64,000 nt of DNA from Ahniella affigens (lineage in GTDB: Bacteria > Pseudomonadota > Gammaproteobacteria > Xanthomonadales > Ahniellaceae). Under the pieces are notes generated by a model. That model did no database searches. It worked only from the letters and a program-made list of their open reading frames with translations, and was not told where the DNA came from. How positions within the stretch are numbered: position 1 is the stretch's first letter; each line of letters starts with the position of its first letter. Where the stretch lies: assembly GCF_003015185.1 (NCBI RefSeq), contig NZ_CP027860.1, forward strand, positions 1,984,001 to 2,048,000, read 5' to 3'. Below are positions 9,069 through 19,500 of this stretch, piece by piece. The position numbers were made by a program, and so were the translations under genes.

Positions 9069-9761
9069 ATGCATATTCTAGTCATTGAAGACAATTCCGA
9101 CATCGCTGCCAATGTCGGCGACTACCTCGCTGATCGCGGGCACGTGGTCGACTTTGCGGCGGATGGCGCGACGGGGCTGAATCTCGCGCAAGCCGAGAAT
9201 TTTGACGTCATCGTCCTCGACGTCACGCTGCCTGGGATCGACGGCCTGGAAGTCTGCCGACGCCTTCGCAAGGACCTGAACAAGACCACGCCCGTACTGA
9301 TGCTGACGGCGCGCGACGCGCTGCCGCAAAAGCTGGCGGGTTTCGAGTCCGGGGCCGACGACTACATGACCAAGCCGTTCGCGCTGCAGGAACTGGAGGC
9401 GCGCGTCAATGTGCTGGGCCGTCGTGGTCGCGGCAATGTGTCGCGGCAATTGCAGGTGGGCGACTTGAGCTACAACCTGGATACGCTGACCGTTCAGCGC
9501 GCCAGCAAGGACATCACGTTGAACCCGATTGGCTTGAAGCTCTTGCAAGCGCTGATGGAGTCGTCGCCATCGGTGGTGACCCGCAAGGAGTTGGAGCTCC
9601 GCGTCTGGGGCGAAGAGCTTCCCGACAGCGACTCGCTGCGCGTCCATATCCATGGGCTGCGGGCCCTGATCGACAAACCCTTTGGCAAGGCACTGATCCA
9701 TACCCGTCATGGCATCGGTTACAGCCTGAGCGACCCGGATGCAGTATCGGCAAAGGCTTAA
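9069..9761 (+). CDS. OmpR-family response regulator
   Basis: 230 aa from ATG 9069 (MHILVIEDNSD); a longer in-frame start at 9009 adds sequence unlike the family. The receiver domain (~1-115) has the acidic pair ED, the phospho-acceptor Asp in DVIVLDVTLPG (~res 51), Thr in MLTAR and Lys in YMTKPF. The C-terminal winged helix (~130-225) shows the OmpR/PhoB pattern SLRVHIHGLRALIDKP...IHTRHGIGYSL. It should bind DNA when phosphorylated by the kinase encoded next; the two genes overlap by 23 bases. Target genes are not evident. Confidence 0.92.
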   Translation: MHILVIEDNSDIAANVGDYLADRGHVVDFAADGATGLNLAQAENFDVIVLDVTLPGIDGLEVCRRLRKDLNKTTPVLMLTARDALPQKLAGFESGADDYMTKPFALQELEARVNVLGRRGRGNVSRQLQVGDLSYNLDTLTVQRASKDITLNPIGLKLLQALMESSPSVVTRKELELRVWGEELPDSDSLRVHIHGLRALIDKPFGKALIHTRHGIGYSLSDPDAVSAKA

Positions 9762-11019
9762 AAGCCGCATCATCATATCGTTCTTGTTGTTCGGTACCGC
9801 GTTGACGGCGGGCTTTGCGCTTGCGGTCGTGCAATTGCGGGCGTATCTCGAAGACCAGTTGATTGGGCGCCAGCTCAGTCTTGAGCTGAAGAACTACGAG
9901 AGTCAGTATCGGCACGACCCGAACAACATCGCCACGTTCAGCCGGATTCAAGGCGCCGTGTTCAGCGAGCGCAAGCGCGCCAATGTGCCGAACAACTGGC
10001 GTGACCTGCAAAACGGCGTGCACACGATTCTGGACGACAGTCAAAGCGCGTTCTCCAACGCCTACAAGCTGGCGGTGCGCAAAGACGACGATTTCTGGTT
10101 CTTCCTGCAATACGACATCTCGCACGAAATCAAGCTGCGGAATCGTATCAATTGGGCGCTGATTGGTTTCGTGGTGCTGTTTTCGGGACTGTCCGCGCTG
10201 ATCGCATTCTGGTCGGCATCGAGCGTGATGCGTCCGGTGGCGGATCTGGCTGACAAGCTGACGAGCTTTCGTGGCGAAGCGAAGCCGCAACCGTTGAAGC
10301 CGCATTTCGCCGAGGACGAGGTGGGGCAGTTGGCGGCCACGCTTGATGACTATGCCGAGCGTTTGACCGCATTGGTGGAGCGCGACAAGGAGTTCAATGC
10401 CGACGTCTCGCACGAATTGCGCACCCCGATTGCGGTGATCAGTGGTGCCACCGAGCTGCTGCTGGCGCAGGATGATCTGCCAGAAAAGGCCAAGCAGCGC
10501 CTGCGCCGAATCGAACGCGCTGTCCGCCAATCGAACGAATTGATCGAGGTCTTGCTGTTGCTCTCGCGTCAGGAAAAACAGGCGCCAGCGCATGGTGAGG
10601 AAACGCGTTTGGTGCCGGTCGTTGAGCAGGTGTTCGATACCCATCGGGTGCAGATCGGTCAGAAGCCCATTGCACTGAAGATCGAAGCCGAAGCCGATGT
10701 GTCCATCGCGGCGCCACCAGCGGTTTTGGCCGTGGCGTTGGGGAATCTGATTGGTAACGCGATCAAGTACACCCCTGCGGGCGACGTGCGCGTCGTGATC
10801 CGACCGCATCAGGTCGAGGTCCACGACGAGGGCCCGGGCATTGATCCGAATCAGGCTGAACATTTGTTCACGCGCGGCGTGCGCGGCAAGGACGCGCCGG
10901 GCAAGGGCGGTGGACTTGGGCTCGCGATTGTGCGCCGGATTTGCAGCTTGTACGGCTGGAGCGTCAGCTTGAAGCCGGGCGTCGAAAAAGGTGCTGTGGC
11001 CAGCCTCCGTTTTTCATAA
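9739..11019 (+). CDS. Membrane sensor histidine kinase
   Basis: 426 aa. TM1 at ~10-32 (IIISFLLFGTALTAGFALAV), a ~110-residue periplasmic sensor loop, TM2 at ~138-160 (WALIGFVVLFSGLSALIAF), then a HAMP-like linker. Kinase core: H-box DVSHELRTPIAVI (~res 220-232), N-box NLIGNAIKYTP, G1 HDEGPGID and G2 GKGGGLGLAIV. It is the partner of the overlapping OmpR-type regulator. The signal sensed is unknown; the short sensor loop has no recognised domain. Confidence 0.92.
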   Translation: MQYRQRLKSRIIISFLLFGTALTAGFALAVVQLRAYLEDQLIGRQLSLELKNYESQYRHDPNNIATFSRIQGAVFSERKRANVPNNWRDLQNGVHTILDDSQSAFSNAYKLAVRKDDDFWFFLQYDISHEIKLRNRINWALIGFVVLFSGLSALIAFWSASSVMRPVADLADKLTSFRGEAKPQPLKPHFAEDEVGQLAATLDDYAERLTALVERDKEFNADVSHELRTPIAVISGATELLLAQDDLPEKAKQRLRRIERAVRQSNELIEVLLLLSRQEKQAPAHGEETRLVPVVEQVFDTHRVQIGQKPIALKIEAEADVSIAAPPAVLAVALGNLIGNAIKYTPAGDVRVVIRPHQVEVHDEGPGIDPNQAEHLFTRGVRGKDAPGKGGGLGLAIVRRICSLYGWSVSLKPGVEKGAVASLRFS

Positions 11020-11039
11020 GCGGCTGGCGACGGCCCGCG

Positions 11040-11045
11040 TATACT
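11040..11045 (+). promoter_or_regulatory. Possible -10 box for trpE
   Basis: TATACT lies 29 bases before the proposed trpE start and just after the kinase stop. No convincing -35 element is seen at the right distance, and no leader peptide or attenuator fits in the ~54-base gap. Confidence 0.3.
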
Positions 11046-11073
11046 CTGGGGCTCGCTGTCATTGCCCAAGATC

Positions 11074-12552
11074 ATGCCGATATCCGCTGCAGAATTCGCC
11101 GCCTTGAAGGATCAGGGCTACAACCGCATCCCGATGGTTCGGGAAGTCTTTTCCGATTTGGACACGCCGCTATCGGTCTACATGAAGCTGGCCGACGGTC
11201 CGTTCGCGTACCTGCTGGAATCGGTTGAAGGTGGCGAGCGTTGGGGGCGTTACTCGATCATTGGGTTGCCAGCGCGGCGCACGTACGCGTTGCGCGGCCA
11301 TACGCTGACTGTCCGGCAGCTGGGCGAGGTCGTGGAAACGCGCGAACTCGCTGACCCGCTGGCCGAGATCGAACAGATCCGTCAGCAGTTTCGGGTCCCA
11401 AGGCTTCCGGGTCTGCCCGATTTCAGTGGCGGGCTCGTCGGCTATTTCGGATTCGAGACCATTGCCTATATCGAAGACAAGCTCAAGCAGAGCGACAAGC
11501 CGGATCAACTCGGCACCGACGATGTGCTGTTGATGTTGTCGGAAGAAGTTGCCGTGTTCGACACCTTGAAGGGCCGCCTGTACCTGATCGTTCATGCCGA
11601 TCCGGCGGTGCCACAGGCGCAGGCGCAAGCCGAGCGTCGGTTGGACGAGCTCACGTTCCGGCTGCGTCGATCCGGGCCGAGCTATCCCGAAGTGCTCGAT
11701 CCGCAGTTGCTGAATGAGGCCGACTTCGTCTCCGGGTTCACTCGTGAAGGCTTCATGGCGGCGATCGACCGCTGCAAGGAATTGATCCGCGCCGGCGACA
11801 TCTTTCAGGTGGTGCTGTCGCAGCGCCTGTCGGTCCCGTTCAAAGCGCGTCCGGTGGATGTGTATCGCGCGCTACGCGCGTTGAATCCGTCGCCGTACAT
11901 GTATTTTCTCGATCTCGGTAAAACGCAGATCGTGGGGTCTTCACCTGAGATTCTGGTGCGACTCAAGGGCGGCGAAGTGACCGTGCGGCCGATTGCCGGT
12001 ACGCGTCCGCGTGGCCAGAACCCCGAAGACGATCAAGCGCTGGAGCGCGACCTGCTGGCTGATCCCAAGGAGCGCGCTGAGCATCTGATGTTGATCGACC
12101 TTGGGCGCAACGACGTGGGTCGCGTCGCGGAAGTCGGTTCGGTTCAGGTGCCCGAGCAAATGGTGATCGAGCGCTACTCGCATGTGATGCACATCGTCAG
12201 TGAGGTGCGCGGACGCCTCAAGTCTGGGCTCAGTTACATGGATGTGCTGAAGGCGGCGTTTCCGGCAGGCACAGTCAGCGGCGCGCCGAAAATCCGCGCG
12301 CTCGAAGTGATCCAGGAACTGGAGCCCGTCAAGCGCAATGTCTACTCGGGCGCCGTCGGCTATCTGAACTGGTGGGGCGAGGCCGACACCGCGATTGCTA
12401 TTCGGACGGCCGTCATTCAAGACGGATTGCTGCACGTGCAGGCAGGTGCCGGCATTGTGTACGACTCCGATCCCGAGAAGGAATGGGACGAGACCATGAA
12501 CAAAGGGCGCGCGTTATTTCGTGCGGTCGCGCAGGCGGTCAGCGGACTCTAG
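11074..12552 (+). CDS. trpE: Anthranilate synthase component I
   Basis: 492 aa from ATG 11074; a TTG four codons upstream is possible. It uses ammonia or glutamine-derived nitrogen from TrpG to turn chorismate into anthranilate, the first step of tryptophan synthesis. The N-terminal domain has the tryptophan-feedback LLES motif (YLLESVEGGERW). The chorismate-binding domain shows GTRPRGQNPEDD, HLMLIDLGRNDVGRV, GTVSGAPKIRA and the final GAGIVYDSDPEKEWDET. The gene stands alone: no trpG, trpD or trpC lies beside it, so the glutaminase subunit must be encoded elsewhere. Confidence 0.96.
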   Translation: MPISAAEFAALKDQGYNRIPMVREVFSDLDTPLSVYMKLADGPFAYLLESVEGGERWGRYSIIGLPARRTYALRGHTLTVRQLGEVVETRELADPLAEIEQIRQQFRVPRLPGLPDFSGGLVGYFGFETIAYIEDKLKQSDKPDQLGTDDVLLMLSEEVAVFDTLKGRLYLIVHADPAVPQAQAQAERRLDELTFRLRRSGPSYPEVLDPQLLNEADFVSGFTREGFMAAIDRCKELIRAGDIFQVVLSQRLSVPFKARPVDVYRALRALNPSPYMYFLDLGKTQIVGSSPEILVRLKGGEVTVRPIAGTRPRGQNPEDDQALERDLLADPKERAEHLMLIDLGRNDVGRVAEVGSVQVPEQMVIERYSHVMHIVSEVRGRLKSGLSYMDVLKAAFPAGTVSGAPKIRALEVIQELEPVKRNVYSGAVGYLNWWGEADTAIAIRTAVIQDGLLHVQAGAGIVYDSDPEKEWDETMNKGRALFRAVAQAVSGL

Positions 12553-12680
12553 CGGCGGGTTCTTGGGCGCTTGCCGTTCATCGAGCGTCGCACAGTTTGC
12601 GGGCCATCCTTTGTCACATGCCGTGGCTGGTGGGCGGCTGGCATAGTCGGACGATGGTGTAGACCTCGGACGGTGCGCTC

Positions 12681-13556
12681 ATGGCGGGATCCATTACTGA
12701 TCGCATCAGCTTATTCGAGCGCCAAGACGCGCTCGGCTGTTGGCGCGTGGCAACCTGCACACCGAGTCCCGCGTTAGCGCCATTCGTACTCAGCTACTGG
12801 TTTGGCGAAGGCCAAGTGTTCTACCAACGCGACCGAATTCTGCCTGGCGGCACCAGCTTTTTGTTGATCAACCTGGGGCCGACGCAATATCGCATCCTGC
12901 CCGGGCCGCCTGAGCAGCGTGTACCGTTTCGGGACATCTGGTATTCCGGCATGCACGAAGGCCCGATCGAAACCGAAGCACCACATGGGAACGCGTTGCT
13001 CGGTGTGGTGTTTCAGTCAGCGGGCGCGCGTGGCGTCCTGCATGTCGACGCGCAAGCGTTGGCCAATCAGATTCAACCGCTGGAAGACTTGTTGGGCAGC
13101 AGCGTGCTCGCGCTGCGCGAGCGCTTGCTGCAGATGTCGGACTGTCGGGCCCGCTTCGCGGAACTGGAGCATTGGCTGCTGTGCCGTTTGCGCTCGCAAC
13201 ACGCGCCACATCGACTGGTGTCTTGGGCTGTGGCCAATTTGCAACGGTCTGCGGGACAAGGCTCGGTGGAACGATTGGCGGCAGAAGCCGGCGTCAGCCG
13301 CAAGTATCTGGGCAACCTGTTTCAGCGTGACGTCGGATTGAGTCCGAAAATGCTGGCCCGCGTGTTGCGGTTTCAATCTGCGCTGAGTCTGCTGGCCTGG
13401 CGCGATACCGTGCCTTGGGTGGCGCTCGCCGAGCACTGCGGCTATTACGACCAGTCGCACCTGACCCGCGATTTTCAGGCGTTCAGTGGTTATGCGCCGG
13501 GTGCGTTCGTACGCCAAGCGCGACCCGACGGGCAATCGGTGGTGGTGGCCGGGTAA
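12681..13556 (+). CDS. AraC-family transcription regulator
   Basis: 291 aa. The N-terminal ~170 residues (PFVLSYWFGEGQVFYQRDRILPGG...) look like the cupin-like/DUF6597-type sensing domain found in this regulator subgroup. The C-terminal DNA-binding domain has two helix-turn-helix units: AAEAGVSRKYLGNLFQRDVG and VALAEHCGYYDQSHLTRDFQAFSG. The effector and targets are unknown. It runs toward the same-strand DUF1761 and SRPBCC genes, which could be its regulon, but the spacing (106 bases) does not show an operon. Confidence 0.88.
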   Translation: MAGSITDRISLFERQDALGCWRVATCTPSPALAPFVLSYWFGEGQVFYQRDRILPGGTSFLLINLGPTQYRILPGPPEQRVPFRDIWYSGMHEGPIETEAPHGNALLGVVFQSAGARGVLHVDAQALANQIQPLEDLLGSSVLALRERLLQMSDCRARFAELEHWLLCRLRSQHAPHRLVSWAVANLQRSAGQGSVERLAAEAGVSRKYLGNLFQRDVGLSPKMLARVLRFQSALSLLAWRDTVPWVALAEHCGYYDQSHLTRDFQAFSGYAPGAFVRQARPDGQSVVVAG

Positions 13557-13662
13557 CGCGCCCGGTGTTCATCCGAGTTCCGTTTTTTCCAAGACAGGCG
13601 CGCCAAGACGTTCTAAATTGTTCTTGCGCCGATGGGAGCGCACAGAAAAGCGGGAGAACGCA

Positions 13663-14076
13663 ATGCCGGAGTTCAATATTTGGGCCGTGTTAACAGCTGC
13701 AGCCGCCAGCTTTGTGCTGGGTGGCATTTGGTATTCGCCGATGCTGTTCGGCAAGGCCTGGCAACGGGAAACCGGGTTGTCGGACGAGCAACTCGCCAAG
13801 GGCAACATGGCCTTGATCTTCGGGCTGGCGTTTCTCCTCTGCCTCGGGGCCTCGTTTGTGTTTGCGATGTTTCTTGGGCCGCGGCCACCGCTGGCGCTCG
13901 GCCTTGGCGCAGGGTCATCGGCGGGGTTGTTCTGGGTCACGTCGAGCTTTGGCATCAACTATCTGTTCGAACGCAAGTCGCTCAAACTGTTCTTCATCAA
14001 CGGCGGTTATCACACGCTGCAGTTCACGGTGATCGGGCTGATTCTGGCGCTTTGGCCCGTGCCGCCGGCTGCCTGA
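13663..14076 (+). CDS. DUF1761 small membrane protein
   Basis: 137 aa starting at ATG 13663, with GGGAG 6 bases upstream; an upstream in-frame GTG at 13486 overlaps the regulator gene and is rejected. Four hydrophobic segments are visible: ~8-25 (AVLTAAAASFVLGGIWYS), ~50-70, ~75-95 and ~110-130. The GGIWYSPMLFGKAW stretch is the family hallmark. Role unknown. It is 10 bases ahead of the SRPBCC gene and is probably co-transcribed with it. Confidence 0.8.
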   Translation: MPEFNIWAVLTAAAASFVLGGIWYSPMLFGKAWQRETGLSDEQLAKGNMALIFGLAFLLCLGASFVFAMFLGPRPPLALGLGAGSSAGLFWVTSSFGINYLFERKSLKLFFINGGYHTLQFTVIGLILALWPVPPAA

Positions 14077-14086
14077 GGAGAACGCG

Positions 14087-14707
14087 ATGCAAATCGATTG
14101 GCGAGCCGAACAATCGAGCGACGAGGCCGCGGCGCGCGCGGCAACCGGGAAATCGATGGGAGAGTGGTTCCTGCTGATGGATGCCGAAGGGGGGCCGACC
14201 TTGGGCCGGCGGGCGCTGGGACAGGTTCTGGTGGATCGGTTCAAGCTCGATCCATGGTGGATGTCGACCTTGTTGATTGAGTACGAAGCCGCTCACGGTC
14301 TGGTCGAAAAAGACGGTCGGGCCAAGGGCTACACAATCTGCGCCACCAAATCGGTCAAGGCGAGCCCGGAGCAAAGCTACGCGGCGTTTGCCGCGGCGGT
14401 CTGGCTGGATCGCTGGCTCGGGCCATCGCACCAACTCGATTTTCGCGATGGTGGTTCGTTGCGGAATGCCGACGGGAATCAGGCGGTCGTGAAGAAGGTG
14501 AGTCCGGGCAAGATGATCAAACTCATCTGGCAGGGCGACCACGGCGCAGAAGACACCCCGGTCGAAATCAAATTTCAGCCAGCCGGTACCAAAACCACGA
14601 TCATGATCACGCACGAACGCTTGCAGAATCGAGCCGCTGCCGATGGCTTGCGGCGGGCCTGGGGGCAAGCCTTGGACCGCCTGAAGCAACAGTTGGAAGC
14701 CGCGTAA
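14087..14707 (+). CDS. DUF4287-like plus SRPBCC domain protein
   Basis: 206 aa, cytosolic. Residues ~15-80 (GKSMGEWFLLMDAEGG...WWMSTLLIEYEAAHG) resemble the DUF4287 helical domain; residues ~85-205 look like an SRPBCC/AHSA1 ligand-binding fold (KSVKASPEQSYAAF, TTIMITHERLQNR, QALDRLKQQLEA). This pairing is common in bacterial proteins of unknown ligand. The DUF1761 gene precedes it by 10 bases. A strong hairpin follows at once. Confidence 0.75.
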   Translation: MQIDWRAEQSSDEAAARAATGKSMGEWFLLMDAEGGPTLGRRALGQVLVDRFKLDPWWMSTLLIEYEAAHGLVEKDGRAKGYTICATKSVKASPEQSYAAFAAAVWLDRWLGPSHQLDFRDGGSLRNADGNQAVVKKVSPGKMIKLIWQGDHGAEDTPVEIKFQPAGTKTTIMITHERLQNRAAADGLRRAWGQALDRLKQQLEAA

Positions 14708-14714
14708 GACCAGT

Positions 14715-14744
14715 TGGGCCGACGCTCGCACAGGCGTCGGCCCA
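14715..14744. terminator. Bidirectional hairpin between convergent genes
   Basis: Perfect 11-bp stem TGGGCCGACGC (14715-14725) / GCGTCGGCCCA (14734-14744) with an 8-base loop. It lies between the stops of the SRPBCC gene (+) and kbl (-). No long T-run on either side, so it may act as a weak or bidirectional terminator. Confidence 0.55.
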
Positions 14745-14758
14745 TTCAGCGCGGCCGG

Positions 14759-15961
14759 TCAGGCTTTCAGAACACCCAATTCGCGACCAACGTCCGTAAA
14801 GGCTGCAATTGCTTGATCGAGGTGCGCGCGGGTATGTGCCGCACTCATCTGCGTGCGAATGCGAGCCTGGCCTTTGGGCACGACCGGGAAGAAGAAGCCG
14901 ATCACATACACGCCGCGGGCCAGCAGGCCCTCGGCCAACTTCTGCGCGAGCGGTGCGTCGTAGACCATCACCGGGACGATCGGATGCTCGCCTGGCTTCA
15001 GATCAAATCCGGCCGCAGTCATCCGGGCCCGGAAATACGCAGTGTTGTCGCGCAATTGCGTGCGCAGATGACCGGCGCTGGCCAACATATCGAACGCCTT
15101 GATCCCGGCAGCCACCACATGCGGCGGCAGAGAATTGGAAAACAGATACGGGCGGGAGCGCTGGCGTAGCAGCTCGATGACCTCGCGCTTGCCGGTGGTG
15201 AAGCCGCCCAGCGCGCCCCCCATGGCTTTGCCGAGCGTGCCCGTGAAAATATCGATCCGGCTCAAGCAGTTGCGCACTTCTGCGCTGCCTTTGCCGTGCT
15301 CACCCAAAAAGCCGGTGGCATGGCATTCGTCGATGTGCACCAGCGCGCCGTACCGCTCGGCCAAGTCGCAGATCTGGTCGAGCGGGGCGATGAAGCCGTC
15401 CATCGAAAACACGCCGTCTGTGGTGATCAGAATGGTCTTCGCACCCGCTGCTTTGGCGGCTTTCAATTGCGCCTCGAGATCGGCCATATCGCAATTCGCA
15501 TAGCGAAAGCGCTTGGCTTTGCAGAGGCGTACCCCATCGATGATCGACGCATGATTCAGCGCGTCTGAAATGATGGCATCGTCCTCACCCAGCAACGGCT
15601 CAAACAGGCCGCCGTTAGCGTCGAAGCAGGCGGCGTAGAGGATCGTGTCCTCGGTGCCGAAAAATCCGGCGATCTGCGCTTCCAACTGCTTGTGCAAGTC
15701 CTGCGTGCCGCAAATGAAGCGGACACTGGCCATCCCAAAGCCGTGACTGTCGAGGGCCGATTTGGCCGCCGCAATCACATCGGGGTGATCCGCGAGCCCG
15801 AGATAGTTGTTGGCACAGAAGTTCAGGACGTTCCGACCGTCGGTCAACGTGATTTCGGCGCTTTGCGGGCTCGCAATGATCCGCTCACGCTTAAAGAGGC
15901 CTTGTGATTCAATGGCTTGCAGCTCGGATGCGTAACGCGCGTAGGTTTCGGCTTTGCTCAT
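14759..15961 (-). CDS. kbl: Glycine C-acetyltransferase (2-amino-3-ketobutyrate CoA ligase)
   Basis: 400 aa, normal family length. A PLP enzyme of the alpha-oxoamine synthase family: splits 2-amino-3-oxobutyrate with CoA into glycine and acetyl-CoA in threonine breakdown. Seen: [14 protein letters not shown] near the N-terminus, [36 protein letters not shown] (Asp/His around the cofactor) and the PLP-lysine motif [15 protein letters not shown]. The ending [14 protein letters not shown] fits Kbl rather than BioF or HemA. The usual partner, threonine dehydrogenase (tdh), is not next to it. Confidence 0.95.
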   Translation of the reverse strand: MSKAETYARYASELQAIESQGLFKRERIIASPQSAEITLTDGRNVLNFCANNYLGLADHPDVIAAAKSALDSHGFGMASVRFICGTQDLHKQLEAQIAGFFGTEDTILYAACFDANGGLFEPLLGEDDAIISDALNHASIIDGVRLCKAKRFRYANCDMADLEAQLKAAKAAGAKTILITTDGVFSMDGFIAPLDQICDLAERYGALVHIDECHATGFLGEHGKGSAEVRNCLSRIDIFTGTLGKAMGGALGGFTTGKREVIELLRQRSRPYLFSNSLPPHVVAAGIKAFDMLASAGHLRTQLRDNTAYFRARMTAAGFDLKPGEHPIVPVMVYDAPLAQKLAEGLLARGVYVIGFFFPVVPKGQARIRTQMSAAHTRAHLDQAIAAFTDVGRELGVLKA

Positions 15962-16051
15962 GGCGACCTCAATCGGCGGGCAGACAACGCCCCGGGCAGA
16001 ATTGGCACTGGCCGGGGCCGATTAACTCATTGATTTTGCTGGCTATACCGC

Positions 16052-16441
16052 TCAGGGCAGCTCAATCTTGGGCTTGGGCTTGAAGCCCTTCGCCGCGTGT
16101 TCGGCCACGACGGTCGTGTAAATGCCGCCGCGGACGTACCATTCGGCGGTGAGCCGCATGAAGCGTGGCTTCGTGGCTTTGGCCAGATCTTCGAGGATTT
16201 TGTTGGTAACGGCCTCGTGGAACGCGCCTTCCTCGCGGAAACTCCACATGTAGAGCTTCAGCGACTTGAGCTCCACACAGGTCTTGTCCGGGATGTATTC
16301 CAGGTGCATGGTGGCGAAGTCGGGTTGCCCGGTTTTGGGGCAAAGGCAAGTGAACTCCGGAATCCGCATGCGAATGGTATAGTCGCGTTTCGGCTCGGGG
16401 TTCGGAAACGTCTCCAGCGTCTTGGACGGCTTGGTACTCAT
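16052..16441 (-). CDS. queF: NADPH-dependent 7-cyano-7-deazaguanine reductase, short form
   Basis: 129 aa from ATG 16441; an in-frame extension to 16498 lacks family sequence. It reduces preQ0 to preQ1 in queuosine tRNA modification. The catalytic Cys lies in [12 protein letters not shown] (~res 31-42) and the family motif is [13 protein letters not shown] (~res 57-69); the Asp of QPDF completes the site. The length is that of the single-domain (Bacillus-type) QueF, not the ~280-aa double form of E. coli. No other queuosine gene is adjacent. It is divergent from smc across ~105 bases. Confidence 0.95.
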   Translation of the reverse strand: MSTKPSKTLETFPNPEPKRDYTIRMRIPEFTCLCPKTGQPDFATMHLEYIPDKTCVELKSLKLYMWSFREEGAFHEAVTNKILEDLAKATKPRFMRLTAEWYVRGGIYTTVVAEHAAKGFKPKPKIELP

Positions 16442-16546
16442 GGCCGTATTCCTGATTTGTGGTTGAAAGAAGGCCGCGCACGTTAATCGACGCGGCACCC
16501 GATGGCAATTGCCATTGGCTGATACGTTGCAAAAACTGAGTGAAAC

Positions 16547-19500
16547 ATGCGTCTATCCAGCATCAAATTGTCCGGTTTCAAGTCGTTTGTCGACCCAACC
16601 GTACTGCATTTGCCGACCAACATGACCGGCATTGTCGGTCCGAACGGCTGCGGCAAGTCCAACATCATTGATGCGATCCGCTGGGTGATGGGCGAGAGCG
16701 CCGCCAGCCGTCTGCGCGGCGATGCCATTACCGACGTGATCTTCTCCGGCTCGGGCAACCGAAAGCCGGTGGGCTCGGCCACGGTCGAGCTGATCTTCGA
16801 CAATTCCGATGGCACCATCCAGGGCGAATACGCGAGCTTCAATGAGATCTCGATCAAGCGCCAGGTCAGCCGCGATGGGCAGTCGAACTATTTTCTGAAC
16901 GGTGGCAAGTGCCGCCGTCGTGACATCATTGATGTGTTCCTTGGCACCGGTCTCGGCGCGCGCTCGTACTCGATCATCGAGCAGGGCATGATCTCGCAGA
17001 TCATCGAGGCCAAGCCTGAGGATCTCCGCCTGCATTTGGAGGAGGCGGCTGGTATCTCCAAGTACAAAGAGCGTCGCAAAGAGACCGAGTCGCGCATCAA
17101 GTCCACTCGCGAGAATCTCGATCGCTTGAACGACGTGCGCCAGGAAGTCGACAAGCAGCTGGAGCACCTCAATCGGCAAGCGAAGCAAGCGGAGCGCTAT
17201 CAGAAGCTGAAGGCCGAGGCCACGCGCGTCGAGGCGGAGCTGAAGGCGCTGCATTTGCTCAGCCTGCGCGGCGAATTGGATGAGCGCACGCAGAAAGTCC
17301 GCAACATGGAATTGCGGATCGAGGAATTGGTCACCGAGCAGCGCGCCATTGAGGCGCAGCTGGAAGAAGAGCGAGAGAAGCAGGTCACGGCCTCCGATCA
17401 CTTCAATCAAGTGCAAGGCGAGCTGTATCGCGTCAGCGGCGAAATCGCGCGCGTTGAGCAGCAGATCAACTTCAACCGCGATCTGAACGAACGTCTGACC
17501 AAGGCGCTGAAAGAAGCCGAGCAGGCGCACGGAGAGTTGGCTGAGCACATTCGCGGCGACCGCGAGCAGATCGAGGCGCTGACGCTGTCGCTGGCCGATT
17601 CCGAGCCACAGCTGGAAATGCTCGAAATCCAAGCCGACGAGCGCGCCGAAGCGCTGCGCCTGGCCGAGCAGGGCATTCTGGATTGGCAGACGCGCTGGGA
17701 CACTTATGCGCGCGATTCGGGCGAGTCGTCGCGACTGGCCGAAGTGGAACGCACCCGCTTGAACTTCCTCGACAAGCAGGCCCTCGATGCGGCGCAGCGC
17801 TTGTCGGTGCTTGAAGAGGAACAGGGCAAGGCGAATCTCGATCAACTTGCGATGGCGCAGGACGATCTGCTGTTGCGGCAGGAAGAATTACGCGAAAAGG
17901 TCGAGCAGAACACGGCTTTGCTGGATGAGCGCAAGATCCTGCTTGGTCGGGTTCAGGATGAAACCAAGTCGCTGCAGACGCGACTCAATGATTCGCGCTC
18001 GGAACTCTCCAAAGCCCGTGGCCGATTGAGTTCGCTCGAAGCGTTGCAGCACGCCGCGCTGGGTCAGGAAAAGGGCGGGGCGCAAGCTTGGTTGGATCGC
18101 ATTGGTCTCGGCCAGGGCAAACGCCTGGGCGAGGTGCTGAAGGTCGACGATGGCTTTGAACGGGCGGTTGAAGTGGTCTTGGGCGCCTGGCTCGATGGCG
18201 CGTTGACCGACGCGCCAAGCAGCTATTTGGATGAGTTGACGAGCCTCGGCGAGCATAACGTCGTACTGTTGTCAGGCGATCTGGGTCAGCGACGCATGGG
18301 TAGTCTGGCGCAGCATGTCGAAGGCCCTGAAGCGGCCTTGCGCGCATTGGAAAAAGTCCGAGTGGTGAACGACTTGGCTGAGGCCCGCGCGCTGCACACC
18401 AGTCTCGCGGCCGATGAATCCGTGATTACCCGTAGTGGCGATTGGCTCGGGCGCGATTGGGTGCGCATCAGCCGTGCCAAAGAAGCGCATTCGGGCGTCT
18501 TGGCGCGCGAGCGCGAGATCGAAGCCTTGCAGATTCGCATTACTGATCTGGAGCGCGAGATCGAGATCTTGCTGGCGAAGCAGGACGAATTGAAGCAACA
18601 GCACTTTGAAGCTGAGCGTGCTCGAGACGACGCACAGCGCGACCTGTATTTCGCGCATCGGCAATTGTCCGAAGTCGCCGGTCAAATCCAGAGCGAGAAG
18701 GGTCGCCTGGAGAGCATGACGACGCGGATGGGTCGGGTTGGTACCGAAATCGCCGAACTGCGCCAGCGCGTTGCCGAATTGGACGTCGAGTCGCGGGACG
18801 CACGCGCCCGCCTGGAAACGGCGACCGAGCGCATGGGCGATCTGGAGGACCAGCGCGCGCAGTTGGATGGCGAGCGGCGCTCGTTGTTGGAGCGTCGTGA
18901 GGATGCCCGCGCCAACGCGCGCGAAGCGCAGGATGCCAAGCATCAGATTGCGTTGCGCTCCGAGGCCAAACGATCCACGTTGAGCTCGTTGCAGCAGTCG
19001 TTGCAGCGCATGGTTGGGCAGTTAGCGACCCTCGACAGCCGGAAGCAGGAACTCGCGCAGCAACTGGCGCAGGGCACCGAGCCCGGCACCGATCTGGACG
19101 CCGAACTGCGGACTTACCTGGATCAGCGCATGCTGGTCGACCGTCAGCTGATCGATGCCCGCAAAGCGTTGGAATCGTGCGATCTCGCGTTCCGTGCGTT
19201 GGAGCAGGAGCGCTCGCGCGTGGAGCGACTCGCAAATGAGCAACGCGAGCAACTGTCTGGTCTGCGCCTCGAAGAACAAAGCCTCAAGATGCGTGCCGAT
19301 CAGCACACGGATGCGATTCAGACGGCCGGGTTCGAAATCGAAGCCGTCGCTCAGGAATTGCCGCCAGAAGCCGAACCCGGTCTTTGGGCCGAGCGGCTGG
19401 CCGAACTGGAGCGGAGCATCAAGCGTTTGGAGCCCGTCAACTTGGCGGCGATCAACGAGTATCAGGAACAGTCGGCGCGCAAGGTCTATCTGGACACGCA

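Noticed and set aside
9514-10863. Minus-strand open frame of 449 aa
   Set aside because: Antisense to the sensor kinase, whose H, N and G boxes are intact.
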